A program made the translations under genes and the position numbers. The notes below the pieces were generated by a model. The model worked only from the letters and a program-made list of their open reading frames with translations, searched no databases and was not told the DNA's origin. DNA of 64,000 nt from Anaeramoeba flamelloides (taxonomy: Eukaryota; Metamonada; Anaeramoebidae): positions 21,080,001 through 21,144,000 of the forward strand of contig JANTQA010000023.1 of NCBI GenBank assembly GCA_027625915.1. Reading direction: 5' to 3'. Numbering within the stretch: the stretch's first letter is position 1; each line of letters begins with the position of its first letter. Positions 1 to 8,901 of the stretch are shown one piece after another.

Positions 1-276
1 TTGTAAAGGTGTTATAAATTTTTATAAATTATTCAAAAATTTAATTTAATTTTCTAAAAACACTTTTATAACATTTATGTTTGTTATAGAAAGTGTTATT
101 AAATTTGTAAAATCTGATAAACCTGCTATAAATATATTGTTTAAAAAGTATGGAAAAAAACATCTAATAAAAGGGAATTTTGGGCTAAAAACCATTATAT
201 AGTTACTATAACTTTTTTTTAAATAGTAGGGTAATTGAATTTTTTGTAAACATCAAATATCTGAGGTTTTCTTTGA
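1..276. other. AT-rich flank, no gene seen
   Basis: Left flank of the LINE insertion. I see no open frame or repeat that I can name here. The last bases lead into the 16-bp target-site duplication of the LINE. Confidence 0.5.
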
Positions 277-292
277 AAAGTATACTTTTTTT
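277..292. repeat. LINE target-site duplication, left copy
   Basis: AAAAGTATACTTTTTT here is repeated at 8233-8248, on the other side of the LINE. The T run merges with the LINE's poly-A tail (read on the minus strand), so the right edge is uncertain by a few bases. Confidence 0.8.
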
Positions 293-443
293 TTTTATTA
301 TTATTTAAGTGAGGAGTTATTGACCCCTCTTATTTGCCCGAATTCCTAAATTTTTATTTAGGAATTTAATTAAAGACTCAAAAATAAGTTTATTACCCAC
401 TAAGGCTAATAAACAGTTTGAATCCTTTTTTATAATAATATTA

Positions 444-640
444 CAGTCAGTTTCACTTTTAAGACACAAACTTTCAACGAAATTTAAGGCACAAAAAAAA
501 TCTCAAATTAAAGCACACAATTCAAATTCTAGTAAAATAATTTGTGAAAATTAAAATTCCAAAAAATTGTGCTTTAATTTGAAATTTTTTTGTGCCTTAA
601 ATTTCGTTGAAAGTTTGTGCCTTAAAAGTGAAACTGACTG
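444..640. mobile_element. CAGTCAGT MITE, copy 1
   Basis: TA-flanked palindromic element of 197 bp. Both ends are CAGTCAGTTTCACTTTTAAG in inverted orientation. In this copy the CTAGAATTTG core lies on the minus strand. The LINE frame is restored when the element and one TA are removed. Confidence 0.95.
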
Positions 641-642
641 TA

Positions 643-2339
643 GAAATATTATTATTATTTAATATATTAAATATATTAATTTTTTTTAATTCAGATATCC
701 AGATTTTGCGATTATTTTCATAGGCTGAGCAGTTCCATAGAAAATGGTCTAAATCTTCAATAATACAGTCAGTTTCACTTTTAAGGCACAAACTTTCAAC
801 GAAATTTAAGGCACAAAAAAAATCTCAAATTAAGGCACAAAATTTGGAATTTTATTTTTTACAATTTATTTTACAAGAATTCCAAATTTTATACCTTAAT
901 TTGAGATTTTTTTTGTGCCTTAAATTTCGTTGAAAGTTTGTGCCTTAAAAGTGAAACTGACTGTATCTAAATTGTTTATTTTTTTACATAATTCACATAG
1001 TTTTGATTTGTTTTTATTCATAACATAAGAGTACCTGTTAAGGTAATTTGTAAAATTTCTGAGTTTTAAAATTGAAGTTGGGCCCTTCCATTTTAAATAT
1101 CTTTGCTGCTTATTTATAGTATTATTGATTTGTACTATTTTTAGATATTCTTGAACTTTCCAACTTGGACTATTTTCTAAGTTTTTAATTCTAAAATTTT
1201 CTAGTTCATTTTCCAATTGTTTTAAATTTTTGGAGTACCAATTTATATTTTCTGATTCTTTTTTTCTAAAAGGAAGATAATTAATTAATTCATCATAATG
1301 GAGGATTTTTAATTTTTGAATTAACTTAAATCTTCTTTTATATATCGTTATCCTTACGGGATCAATTTTTGCTTCAGTTTTATAAATAAGCCTTGGTGAT
1401 TGTGGGTTGATTAATAAAAATTTTGTAATTTTTTTTTTTATTAATCCAAGTATCAATATCTTTAAAATCTGTTTTTGTTAGATCAAATATTTCTAAACCA
1501 TATAATAATTGGCTATGTAATAGAGCTATAAAAAATTGAATTTTTAATCCATTAGAAAAATTTTTTTGTTGTTAGATATTGATTAACTTTTTAAAATTGG
1601 CCTTAACTTTATCAAGGTTGAATTTTAAATGAGTTTTTTTATCTAGCCAAATACCAAGATATAAAATTTCTTTTGGTTTTAAAGTTTTTTTAATTTTATC
1701 ATCATTAGGATTCATTCCAAAATCTTTTACAGTCAGTTTCACTTTTAAGGCACAAACTTTCAACGAAATTTAAGGCACAAAAAAAATCTCAAATTAAGGT
1801 ACAAAATTGGTAATTTTTTTTTTTTTACAATTTATTTTACAGTCAGTTTCACTTTTAAGGCACAAACTTTCAACGAAATTTAAGGCACAATAAAAATCTC
1901 AAATTAAAGCACAAAATTCAAATTCTAGTAAAATAAATTGTAAAAAAAAATTCCAAATTTTTTGCCTTAATTTGAGATTTTTATTGTGCCTTAAATTTCG
2001 TTGAAAGTTTGTGCCTTAAAAGTGAAACTGACTGTAAAATAAATTGTAAAAAAAATAATTCCAAAATTTGTTCTTTAATTTGAGATTTTTTTTGTGCCTA
2101 AAATTTTGTTGAAAGTTTGTGCCTTAAAAGTGGTACTGACTGTATTATTTTAAAGTTTTTTTGTAATTGGAAATTTATTTCTATTAATGATCCTTTCATC
2201 AGTAAAATCAGATTATCTGTAAACATTTGAATATTTAACGCTAGTGATTTAATTTTTTCATAAGAGAAAATGAGTAATAAATCCAAATAATAAAGGAGAT
2301 AATGGATCTCCTTGGTAAACACCAATTCCTTCTTTTGAG
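643..2339 (-). CDS. LINE reverse transcriptase and C-terminal zinc-binding region
   Basis: On the minus strand, GVYQGDPLSPLLF (near 2300) is the RT motif before the catalytic box, and MFTDNLILL (near 2230) sits where Y/F-x-D-D is expected. The second Asp is Asn here, so the copy looks catalytically dead. LYLGIWLDKKTH (near 1660) is the usual thumb-entry motif. Further down, CELCKK and, after the MITE at 766-963, HFLWNCSAY form the C-x2-C...H-x3-W-x-C zinc-binding signature. The parts are separated by four MITEs, one of them nested inside another. Confidence 0.8.
766..963. mobile_element. CAGTCAGT MITE, copy 2
   Basis: TA-flanked, 198 bp. It sits inside the zinc-binding region of the LINE. 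The uninterrupted protein (NNLD joined to IIEDLDHFLW) matches the related LINE at 60190, which serves as an empty site. Confidence 0.95.
1730..2142. mobile_element. CAGTCAGT MITE, copy 3 (host of a nested copy)
   Basis: TA-flanked outer element split by a second MITE at 1840-2034. Without the insert its two halves are almost perfect reverse complements, even at the core, unlike the other copies. Confidence 0.85.
1840..2034. mobile_element. CAGTCAGT MITE, copy 4, nested in copy 3
   Basis: Complete 195-bp element inserted at a TA in the centre of copy 3. It shows that the family inserted more than once at the same place. Confidence 0.9.
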
Positions 2340-2341
2340 TA

Positions 2342-2538
2342 CAGTCAGTTTCACTTTTAAGGTACAAACTTTCAACGAAATTTAAGGCACAAAAAAATCT
2401 CAAATTAAGGCACAAAATTTGGAATTTTTTTTTTTTACAATTTATATTTACTAGAATTTGAATTTTGTGCCTTAATTTGAGATTTTTTTGTGCCTTAATT
2501 TTCGTTGAAAGTTTGTGCCTTAAAAGTGAAACTGACTG
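2342..2538. mobile_element. CAGTCAGT MITE, copy 5
   Basis: TA-flanked, 197 bp, core on the plus strand. It interrupts the reverse transcriptase of the LINE. Confidence 0.95.
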
Positions 2539-2544
2539 TAAAAA

Positions 2545-3209
2545 TTTATAAAGTCAACATGAAACTTTGCAATATCTTTAATTTTGTAGACATTTTTAAT
2601 TTCCCAGTTTTTATTAATATTAAATTTATTTAATATTGCATTATGATCACTAATTTTATTTTTTATGGTTTTTTTATTTGATAAATTTTAAGTTATTAAA
2701 GTTAGTTATAAAATAATCAATTTTATTATTTTTTCTACTTGACTTAGTATTTAAAATAATTTTAAAGTTGAATTTTGAAAAATAATTTATTTGATTTTCA
2801 TTCAAATTAAAATCTCCCCCGATAATTGTATAATGGTTTTGATATTTTTGTAATAAACCAATGATTTTTTCATTTATTTCTTTATTCCTGTCATGTCTCT
2901 TATCTAAGTTAATAATGATAAAATCAGTGAATTGAATTCCCATAATATCAAGATCCCGAAATAATATTTCTCTTGTAAAATCTTTAAAAATATTTTTTAT
3001 TATAATTAATAAACCACCTTTTCTATTTTTCTTACCATTAGATTTTTTATTAATTGAAAAATAATTCATAAATCGTGGATTTTTTGTAACTTTTGATTCT
3101 TGTATAAGACATATATCAATATTTAATTTTTAATAAAAAAAGATTCCAAAATAGAAATTTTATTCTTTTCATTTAACCCTCTGACTTTAAATGATAAAAT
3201 TTTATATTA
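2545..3209 (-). CDS. LINE apurinic-type endonuclease domain
   Basis: Minus-strand frames read ILSFKVRGLNEKNKISIL, the usual N-terminus of the LINE endonuclease, then DICLIQESKV (catalytic Glu), then the RKGGLLIIIKN strand, then IIGGDFNLNENQ (the GGDFN catalytic loop). The C-terminal motif SSRKNNKIDYFI is the conserved S-(x)n-IDY signature. The longest open part is 2674-3069. This enzyme nicks target DNA to prime reverse transcription. Confidence 0.85.
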
Positions 3210-3406
3210 CAGTCAGTTTCATTTTTAAGGCACAAACTTTCAACGAAATTTAAGGCACAATAAAAATCTCAAATTAAAGCACAAAATTCAAATTCTAGTA
3301 AAAATAAATTGTAAAAAAAAAAATTGCAAATTTTGTGCCTTAATTTGAGATTTTTTTGTGCCTTAAATTTCGTTGAAAGTTTGTGCCTTAAAAGTGAAAC
3401 TGACTG
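3210..3406. mobile_element. CAGTCAGT MITE, copy 6
   Basis: TA-flanked, 197 bp, core on the minus strand. It lies just upstream (in LINE sense) of the endonuclease. Confidence 0.95.
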
Positions 3407-3409
3407 TAA

Positions 3410-5433
3410 TAAATTTATTGTTATATTCTCTCTTTTTTCCTTTTAATAATAATTATTTTTGATTGTTTTGGAAATGTAAAATGTATAAATTTCTGGGTAA
3501 TAAATGAGTTTTTTTTTAATAATTTTTTTATAAAATAATTTATATTATCTTTTAAATCCCTATTTCTATACCATTATCCCCTTTTCTTTGATATCGAATC
3601 ACTGGTCTATTCATTAAAAAATTAAAAACTTCTAAAGTTGAAATGTTTTTTTTTGAATAAAAAATTAATTTATTATCTTTCGGGACATTTTGTAATTTTT
3701 TAATAATTTTACATTTGTCCATATTTGAAAAATGAATTACATTTTTTGTTATTATAGGAATTTTTATTAAATTCAAATTTGAAATTAAAGTTTAATTCTT
3801 TGAAATTTCTAAATTTCATTTTTGTATTTATTAATTTTAATACAAGGATATATAACTTAGAAAATTGAAGATTTGTATTATAAATATTATAATCCACAAA
3901 AAGAGAAATAAATGAATAATTGAAATTTTTTTTTATCCAATATTTTATTTGAATCAATTTTAAATTAGATAATTCCCATTTTTCAAATCCATATAAAATA
4001 ATATTTTTTATTAAAAAATAATTTAAATAAATAAAATTTTCATAATTTGTGTTTTTTTTTATGTAATAAAAAAATAATTTCTTTAAATATATTTTTTTGA
4101 TTTATTTCTTTTTTGAAAAAATTGGAATTTGAATGTAAAATTTGTATATAAAAATATAAAATTTTATTTTTTTAATAATTTGAATTCAATGTGATGAAAT
4201 TTTAAATTTATTACAGTCAGTTTCACTTTTAAGGCACAAACTTTCAACGATATTTAAGGCACAAAAAAATCTCAAATTAAGGCACAAAATTTGTAATATT
4301 TGTTTTTACAATTTATTTTTACTAGAATTTGAATTTTGTGCTTTAATTTGTGATTTTTATTGTGCCTTAAATTTCGTTGAAAGTTTGTGCCTTAAAAGTG
4401 AAACTGACTGTATTAATGGGTAATCAAATGGTTTTTTTGGATTTGAATAACCCCATTTAAAATTTTTTAAGTTGTTTGGAGTTTTGAATTTATCGATAAT
4501 ATTAATAATTTTTATAAATATTTTAAAAATTTCATATTTTTTAATTGTTAAGTTTGTTTCATAAATTCAATCATAAAGTTGATTGAAATGACAATTACAA
4601 TAACCTTCTAAATTTGTTGTTCTTTTTTTACACCTTTTATTACAGTCAGTTTCACTTTTAAGGCACAAACATTCAACGAAAATTAAGGCACAAAAAAAAT
4701 CTCAAATTAAGGCACAAAATTCAGATTCTAGTAAAAATAAATTGTAAAAATTAAAATTACAAATTTTGTGCCTTAATTTGAGATTTTTTTTGTGCCTTAA
4801 TTTTCGTTGAAAGTTTGTGCCTTAAAAGTGAAACTGACTGTAGTTTTTTTGGAAATTGCTTTACATAAAATAGTTTTCTTTTTTTTTTTTTTTTTTTCTG
4901 TTTAGGTCAATATTTCGGCTAGTTTTTTTTTGAATTGTTATTTTCCTTTCGGATATTTACTTCATTAATTGATTTTTTTTTGAGAGAAAAAATAATCTAT
5001 GTTTTTTTGAATTAGATTATTCTCATTATTTTCATTTAACAAAATAAGATCTTTACAATTATTGTTAATATCAAAATTTTGATTTATAATATTATTTTTA
5101 TGTTCAATTAATTGATTGAAGAAAATATCATTGTTTTTTTTGTATCTATTTTTATTGATTCTTTTTCTCTCGAAATTTTTTAAAAAATTGAATATTTCTC
5201 TCTCAGTTTATATACTCAACTTAAAAATTTTGTTTGAATTTGTTTCGAAAAAATTCATTTTTGGTAAATTCCAGTTGGTTAACATTTTTAAATTACAATT
5301 AGTTAAAGAAAATGATCTGAGAATCGGTTTTTGTTTTGTGACGGTTTGACCAATTGATATATAAAAATCCCCTAAAGAAGGTTTATTAATCTTTTGATTA
5401 AAAATGATTTCTCAATTTGATTTGTTGTTATTA
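3410..5433 (-). CDS. LINE middle region, unrecognised protein-coding remnants
   Basis: Stretches between MITEs give protein-like minus-strand frames with shifts between them, for example PSLGDFYISIGQTV near 5350, a Cys/His-containing GYCNCHFNQLY near 4600, and MDKCKIIKKLQNVPKD near 3700. I do not recognise a domain. The last stretch (around 3410-3550) is basic and enters the endonuclease in frame once the MITE at 3210-3406 is removed. This part is therefore either the ORF1 C-terminus or an N-terminal extension of ORF2. Confidence 0.4.
4214..4410. mobile_element. CAGTCAGT MITE, copy 7
   Basis: TA-flanked, 197 bp, core on the plus strand. Confidence 0.95.
4643..4840. mobile_element. CAGTCAGT MITE, copy 8
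   Basis: TA-flanked, 198 bp, core on the minus strand. Confidence 0.95.
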
Positions 5434-5631
5434 CAGTCAGTTTTACTTTTAAGGCACAAACTTTCAACGAAAATTAAGGCACAAAAAAAATCTCAAATTA
5501 AGGCACATTTTTTGGAGATTTTTATTTTCACAAATTATTTTACTAGAATTTGAATTTTGTGCCTTAATTTGAGATTTTTTTTGTGCCTTAAATTTCGTTG
5601 AAAGTTTGTGCCTTAAAAGTGAAACTGACTG
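5434..5631. mobile_element. CAGTCAGT MITE, copy 9
   Basis: TA-flanked, 198 bp, core on the plus strand. Only about 100 bp separate it from the next copy. Confidence 0.95.
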
Positions 5632-5730
5632 TATTCTCAGAGGGTTTATTAAAAAGTTGTGTTTTGTTATCTTTGATTATTAATTTTAATTTATCAATTT
5701 CATTTTCTAAATTTATAATTCTTTTTTCTA

Positions 5731-5930
5731 CAGTCAGTTTCACTTTTAAGGCACAAACTTTCAACGAAATTTAAGGCACAAAAAAAATCTCAAATTAGGG
5801 CACAAAATTTGGAATTTTTTTTTTTTACAATTTATTTTTACTAGAATTTGAATTTTGTGCTTTAATTTGAGATTTTTTTGTGTGTCTTAAATTTCGTTGA
5901 AAGTTTGTGCCTTAAAAGTGAAACTGACTG
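5731..5930. mobile_element. CAGTCAGT MITE, copy 10
   Basis: TA-flanked, 200 bp, core on the plus strand. It splits the coiled-coil stretch from RRM 3 of the LINE. Confidence 0.95.
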
Positions 5931-5931
5931 T

Positions 5932-6260
5932 AGAAAATCTTTTTTATTTGGAGATATTTTGTTTTTTTCTAAAATATTATTTTTTTCTAAAATATTATTT
6001 ATTTCTTTAATATTTTTTTTCAAAAAAGCTTTCTTGATAATAATTTTTTTTTTGTTAATTCTAACTCCATTGAAACTCAAAGCACCATCTCTCATTTTTT
6101 GATTTGGAAATGTAATGAATGAATATTTTATATTATTTTTTTTATTATTCAAAATTTTAATGTTTTCAGGATTATAATTTTTAAAACTTTTTAGCAACGT
6201 TTCTTTTAGAATATTATTTGGTAAATTAAAAATTAGAATTTGGTTAGTAGAAAATTCTCT
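5932..6260 (-). CDS. LINE ORF1 segment, RRM 3
   Basis: The frame between the MITEs at 5731-5930 and 6351-6546 encodes a third RRM-like fold: ILIFNLPNNI (RNP2), a helix ending NYNPENI, then KYSFITFPNQ (RNP1) and a basic IIIKKA strand. A predicted coiled coil (IINLENEIDKLKLIIKD) follows in the next inter-MITE stretch at 5634-5728. Three RRMs in one LINE ORF1 is more than the one or two usually described. Confidence 0.55.
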
Positions 6261-6350
6261 GTTCTGCTTTTCTTAGTTTTTTTATTGTCGTTGTTTTTAT
6301 CATTATTTTTGTTTAGAAAATTCTTTTCAAACCATTCTTTATTTTTTATA

Positions 6351-6546
6351 CAGTCAGTTTCCCTTTTAAGGCACAAACTTTCAACGAAATTTAATGCACA
6401 AAAAAAATCTCAAATTAAGGCACAAAATTCAAATTCTCGTAAAATAAATTGCAAAAAAAAAAATTACAAATTTTGTGCTTTAATTTGAGATTTTTTTGTG
6501 CCTTAAACTTCGTTGAAAGTTTGTGCCTTAAAAGTGAAACTGACTT
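6351..6546. mobile_element. CAGTCAGT MITE, copy 11
   Basis: TA-flanked, 196 bp, core on the minus strand. The right end has ACTT in place of ACTG. Confidence 0.93.
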
Positions 6547-6620
6547 TATCTTTGATATTTTTTTCTTCATGTTGATTACTTGATTCAAATTGGTTTCGTT
6601 TAAAATTTTCATTATTATTA

Positions 6621-6819
6621 CAGTCAGTTTCACTTTTAAGGCACAAACTTTCAACGAAATTTAAGGCACAAAAAAAAATCTCAAATTAAAGCACAAAATT
6701 CAAATTATAGTAAAAATAAATTGTAAAAATTAAAATTCCAAAAAATGTGCCTTAATTTGAGATTTTTTTTGTGCCTTAAATTTCGTTGAAAGTTTGTGTC
6801 TTAAAAGTGAAACTGACTG
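6621..6819. mobile_element. CAGTCAGT MITE, copy 12
   Basis: TA-flanked, 199 bp, core on the minus strand. Confidence 0.95.
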
Positions 6820-6881
6820 TAATCTTTTTTTGTAATGTATTATTCTTTTTAATTCTGAATTTGTTTAAAAATATCAGTCTA

Positions 6882-7079
6882 CAGTCAGTTTCACTTTTAA
6901 GGCACAAACTTTCAACGAAATTTAAGGCACAAAAAAATCTCAAATTAAGGCACAAAAATTTGGAATTTTTTATTTTACAATTTATTTTTACTAGAATTTG
7001 AATTTTGTACTTTAATTTGAGATTTTTATTGTGCCTTAAATTTCGTTGAAAGTTTGTGCCTTAAAAGTGAAACTGACTG
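6882..7079. mobile_element. CAGTCAGT MITE, copy 13
   Basis: TA-flanked, 198 bp, core on the plus strand. It lies 62 bp from copy 12. Confidence 0.95.
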
Positions 7080-7081
7080 TA

Positions 7082-7494
7082 TTAAAAATACTTAATTTTC
7101 CCGAATAATTCAAGATTTTTTCATACTTCTCTTCTTTTCTTAAAATAATCTTTGCACTTCCTTTAAATCGATTAAACCTGTCCAAAAACAATATTAATTC
7201 TTTGATTTCAATATATAGCTTCAGTAAACTTTCAATATCATAATAATTTGCATGGTAGGGGATATTATGTATAAAAATGGTATTTGGCAAAAATTCATAG
7301 TTTATTGAAGATCCACTATGTGTCGAAATTTTTGATCGTTTATGATCTTTTTTTTCATTTTTAGTATTGTTTTGGCAATTTAGGTTTTGAAACTTTGGGG
7401 GGTCAATTTCCATATTGTATCTCAATTTTTTTTGTGGTTTTGATACGTTTTTTGCATTTTTAGTATTGTAATAATTTTTTTTTTTTTTTTGATT
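7082..7494 (-). CDS. LINE ORF1 segment, RRM 2
   Basis: Between the MITEs at 6882-7079 and 7497-7694 lies one open frame with a basic leader and then a clear RRM. TIFIHNIPYH is RNP2, followed by a helix (DIESLLKLY), and FKGSAKIIL is RNP1. Removing either flanking MITE with one TA continues the frame. The role is inferred to be RNA binding within the ORF1 ribonucleoprotein. Confidence 0.65.
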
Positions 7495-7496
7495 TA

Positions 7497-7694
7497 CAGT
7501 CAGTTTCACTATTAAGGCACAAACTTTCAACGAAATTTAAGGCACAAAAAAATCTCAAATTAAAGCACACTTTTTTTGAATTTTAATTTTCACAAATTAT
7601 TTTACTAGAATTTGAATTTTGTGCCTTAATTTGAGGTTTTTTTTTGTGCCTTAAATTTCGTTGAAAGTTTGTGTCTTAAAAGTGAAACTGACTG
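7497..7694. mobile_element. CAGTCAGT MITE, copy 14
   Basis: TA-flanked, 198 bp, core on the plus strand. It is the last of the 14 copies inside the LINE and lies in the lysine-rich lead-in of RRM 2. Confidence 0.95.
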
Positions 7695-7901
7695 TATTTT
7701 TTTTTCTTTTTTCTTTTCTTCTTCTTCTTTTTTTTTTTTGATGGTGGGTTTGAGAGCTTTCAAAGTGTCTGTTTTGGGAATTATTTTCATTTTCCTGAAA
7801 TTTTGATTCCCTTTGGTTTTCGTTATTAATTGTGTTGTTTTTTTGTTTTTGTTTTTTTTTCTTTTTTTTTTTTTGTAAATAATTTTTTTTTTTTTTTTTT
7901 T

Positions 7902-8165
7902 TTATTCTTTATCGTATTCTGATACTAGTATTTGTCGTTGTTCAAAATAGAAATTATCACATAAGTTTTGTTTTATTATTGCTTCGTTTTCTTTCGATAA
8001 TGGCGTTATAATATCTAATCCGTTGTTCGGATTTTTTTTGTTTTTGATAATTCCAATATTTGTGGAACAATTTGTCTTATCTTCAATTAGTGCAACTAGC
8101 TTATCAATTGAGTATTTACTTGGTAAGTTTTTGAGAAAAATTTTTTGTATTTTATCGTTGTTCAT
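7902..8165 (-). CDS. LINE ORF1 N-terminal segment, RRM 1
   Basis: The frame starts with ATG at 8165, right behind a short 5' leader, and runs 87 residues to a stop. KIFLKNLP near residue 8 looks like the RNP2 strand of an RRM. It is followed by a helix and a GLDIITPL strand in the RNP1 position. RRMs in LINE ORF1 proteins bind the element's RNA. A homopolymer-rich stretch separates this segment from the next, so continuity of the protein is not proven. Confidence 0.6.
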   Translation of the reverse strand: MNNDKIQKIFLKNLPSKYSIDKLVALIEDKTNCSTNIGIIKNKKNPNNGLDIITPLSKENEAIIKQNLCDNFYFEQRQILVSEYDKE

Positions 8166-8232
8166 TGGTTACTGAGTGTAAAAAAAACTTTTAAAAATAA
8201 TAAATCAAAAAAAATCAAAAATAAAAAAGAAT

Positions 8233-8248
8233 AAAAGTATACTTTTTT
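8233..8248. repeat. LINE target-site duplication, right copy
   Basis: Matches 277-292. It marks the 5' end of the LINE and shows that this copy was inserted full length. Confidence 0.8.
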
Positions 8249-8619
8249 ATCCTTATTTTGGGAAAGTAGATGTACTCTTTTTATCTTTTTTATCATCAAG
8301 AATCATGACTGTACCAAAAGTTTCTCAAAAATTTCAACCTTATTCATTTAAGAGGATTCTGAAAAGAAAATGCAGAAAAAGTATCCAAATATTTTGATCT
8401 TCACTTGTACGCAGACTTTAAATAAATACCAACAAAATTTTTCACCACTTTAGCCAAGTAAAACGTGAGTAATCAAATGAAACCAAACACCTATTTCTAA
8501 TACCCCAAATCTTTAAATTGTGGGAAAATCAAACAAGAATTCCAAAAAAACCAAAACCAAATCATTTTTTTTCCTTTTTTTATCTACATCAAAATTAACA
8601 ATTATTAACTCTTATTTCA
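8249..8619. other. Upstream region of the SGT gene
   Basis: 371 bp of AT-rich sequence without an open frame. It presumably holds the SGT promoter and 5' leader. I see no defined motif. Confidence 0.4.
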
Positions 8620-8865
8620 ATGAACACTTCCAAAACAGAAAAAGAAGTTGTGTTTTCTTTTATTGAGTACCTTAACGGACTCACAGAATCAAAAGAATGG
8701 GAAAAAAAAACATCTGAAATCCAATGCATTATGGATTTACTTGGCACTTCTTTTGATATGAACATTGCTGATGAAAACCAACAAAAAGAATTCAAAAAAA
8801 CAAAATCGCTTTTAGAAGTTTGGGACGATCACTTTAACCCAAGAGATCCTGAAAAAGGTTTTTTT

Positions 8866-8901
<36 letters not shown>

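Larger units (their letters stand above)
293..8232 (-). mobile_element. Full-length APE-type LINE loaded with 14 MITE insertions
   Basis: Non-LTR retrotransposon read on the minus strand. In order from its 5' end it carries three RNA-recognition-motif (RRM) segments, a coiled-coil stretch, an apurinic-type endonuclease, a reverse transcriptase, a C-terminal zinc-binding region and a poly-A tail. It lies between 16-bp target-site duplications (277-292 and 8233-8248). Subtracting the 14 MITEs and their duplicated TAs leaves about 5.1 kb. Joining the flanks of MITEs at one TA restores the reading frame where I checked (copies at 444, 766, 6621, 6882 and 7497), so the MITEs are later insertions. 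The ORF1-type and endonuclease parts appear to run in one frame around 3180-3420, so I could not fix the ORF boundary. Some frame breaks exist apart from the MITEs. The clade is not assigned. Confidence 0.9.

Noticed and set aside
597-965. Repeated short peptides such as CLKSETDC and TVSFTFKAQTFNEI in many frames
   Set aside because: They are translations of the MITE ends, in both orientations, and not a conserved small protein.
5116-5349. 77-codon hydrophobic frame on the plus strand
   Set aside because: It is antisense to the LINE. Phe/Leu-rich frames are expected opposite Lys/Asn-rich coding in AT-rich DNA.
442-7696. Ciliate internal eliminated sequences
   Set aside because: The ends fit TAYAGYNR, but this is also the Tc1/mariner signature. 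All three stop codons are used, and elements outside genes are equally well formed. Kept only as a test in the findings.
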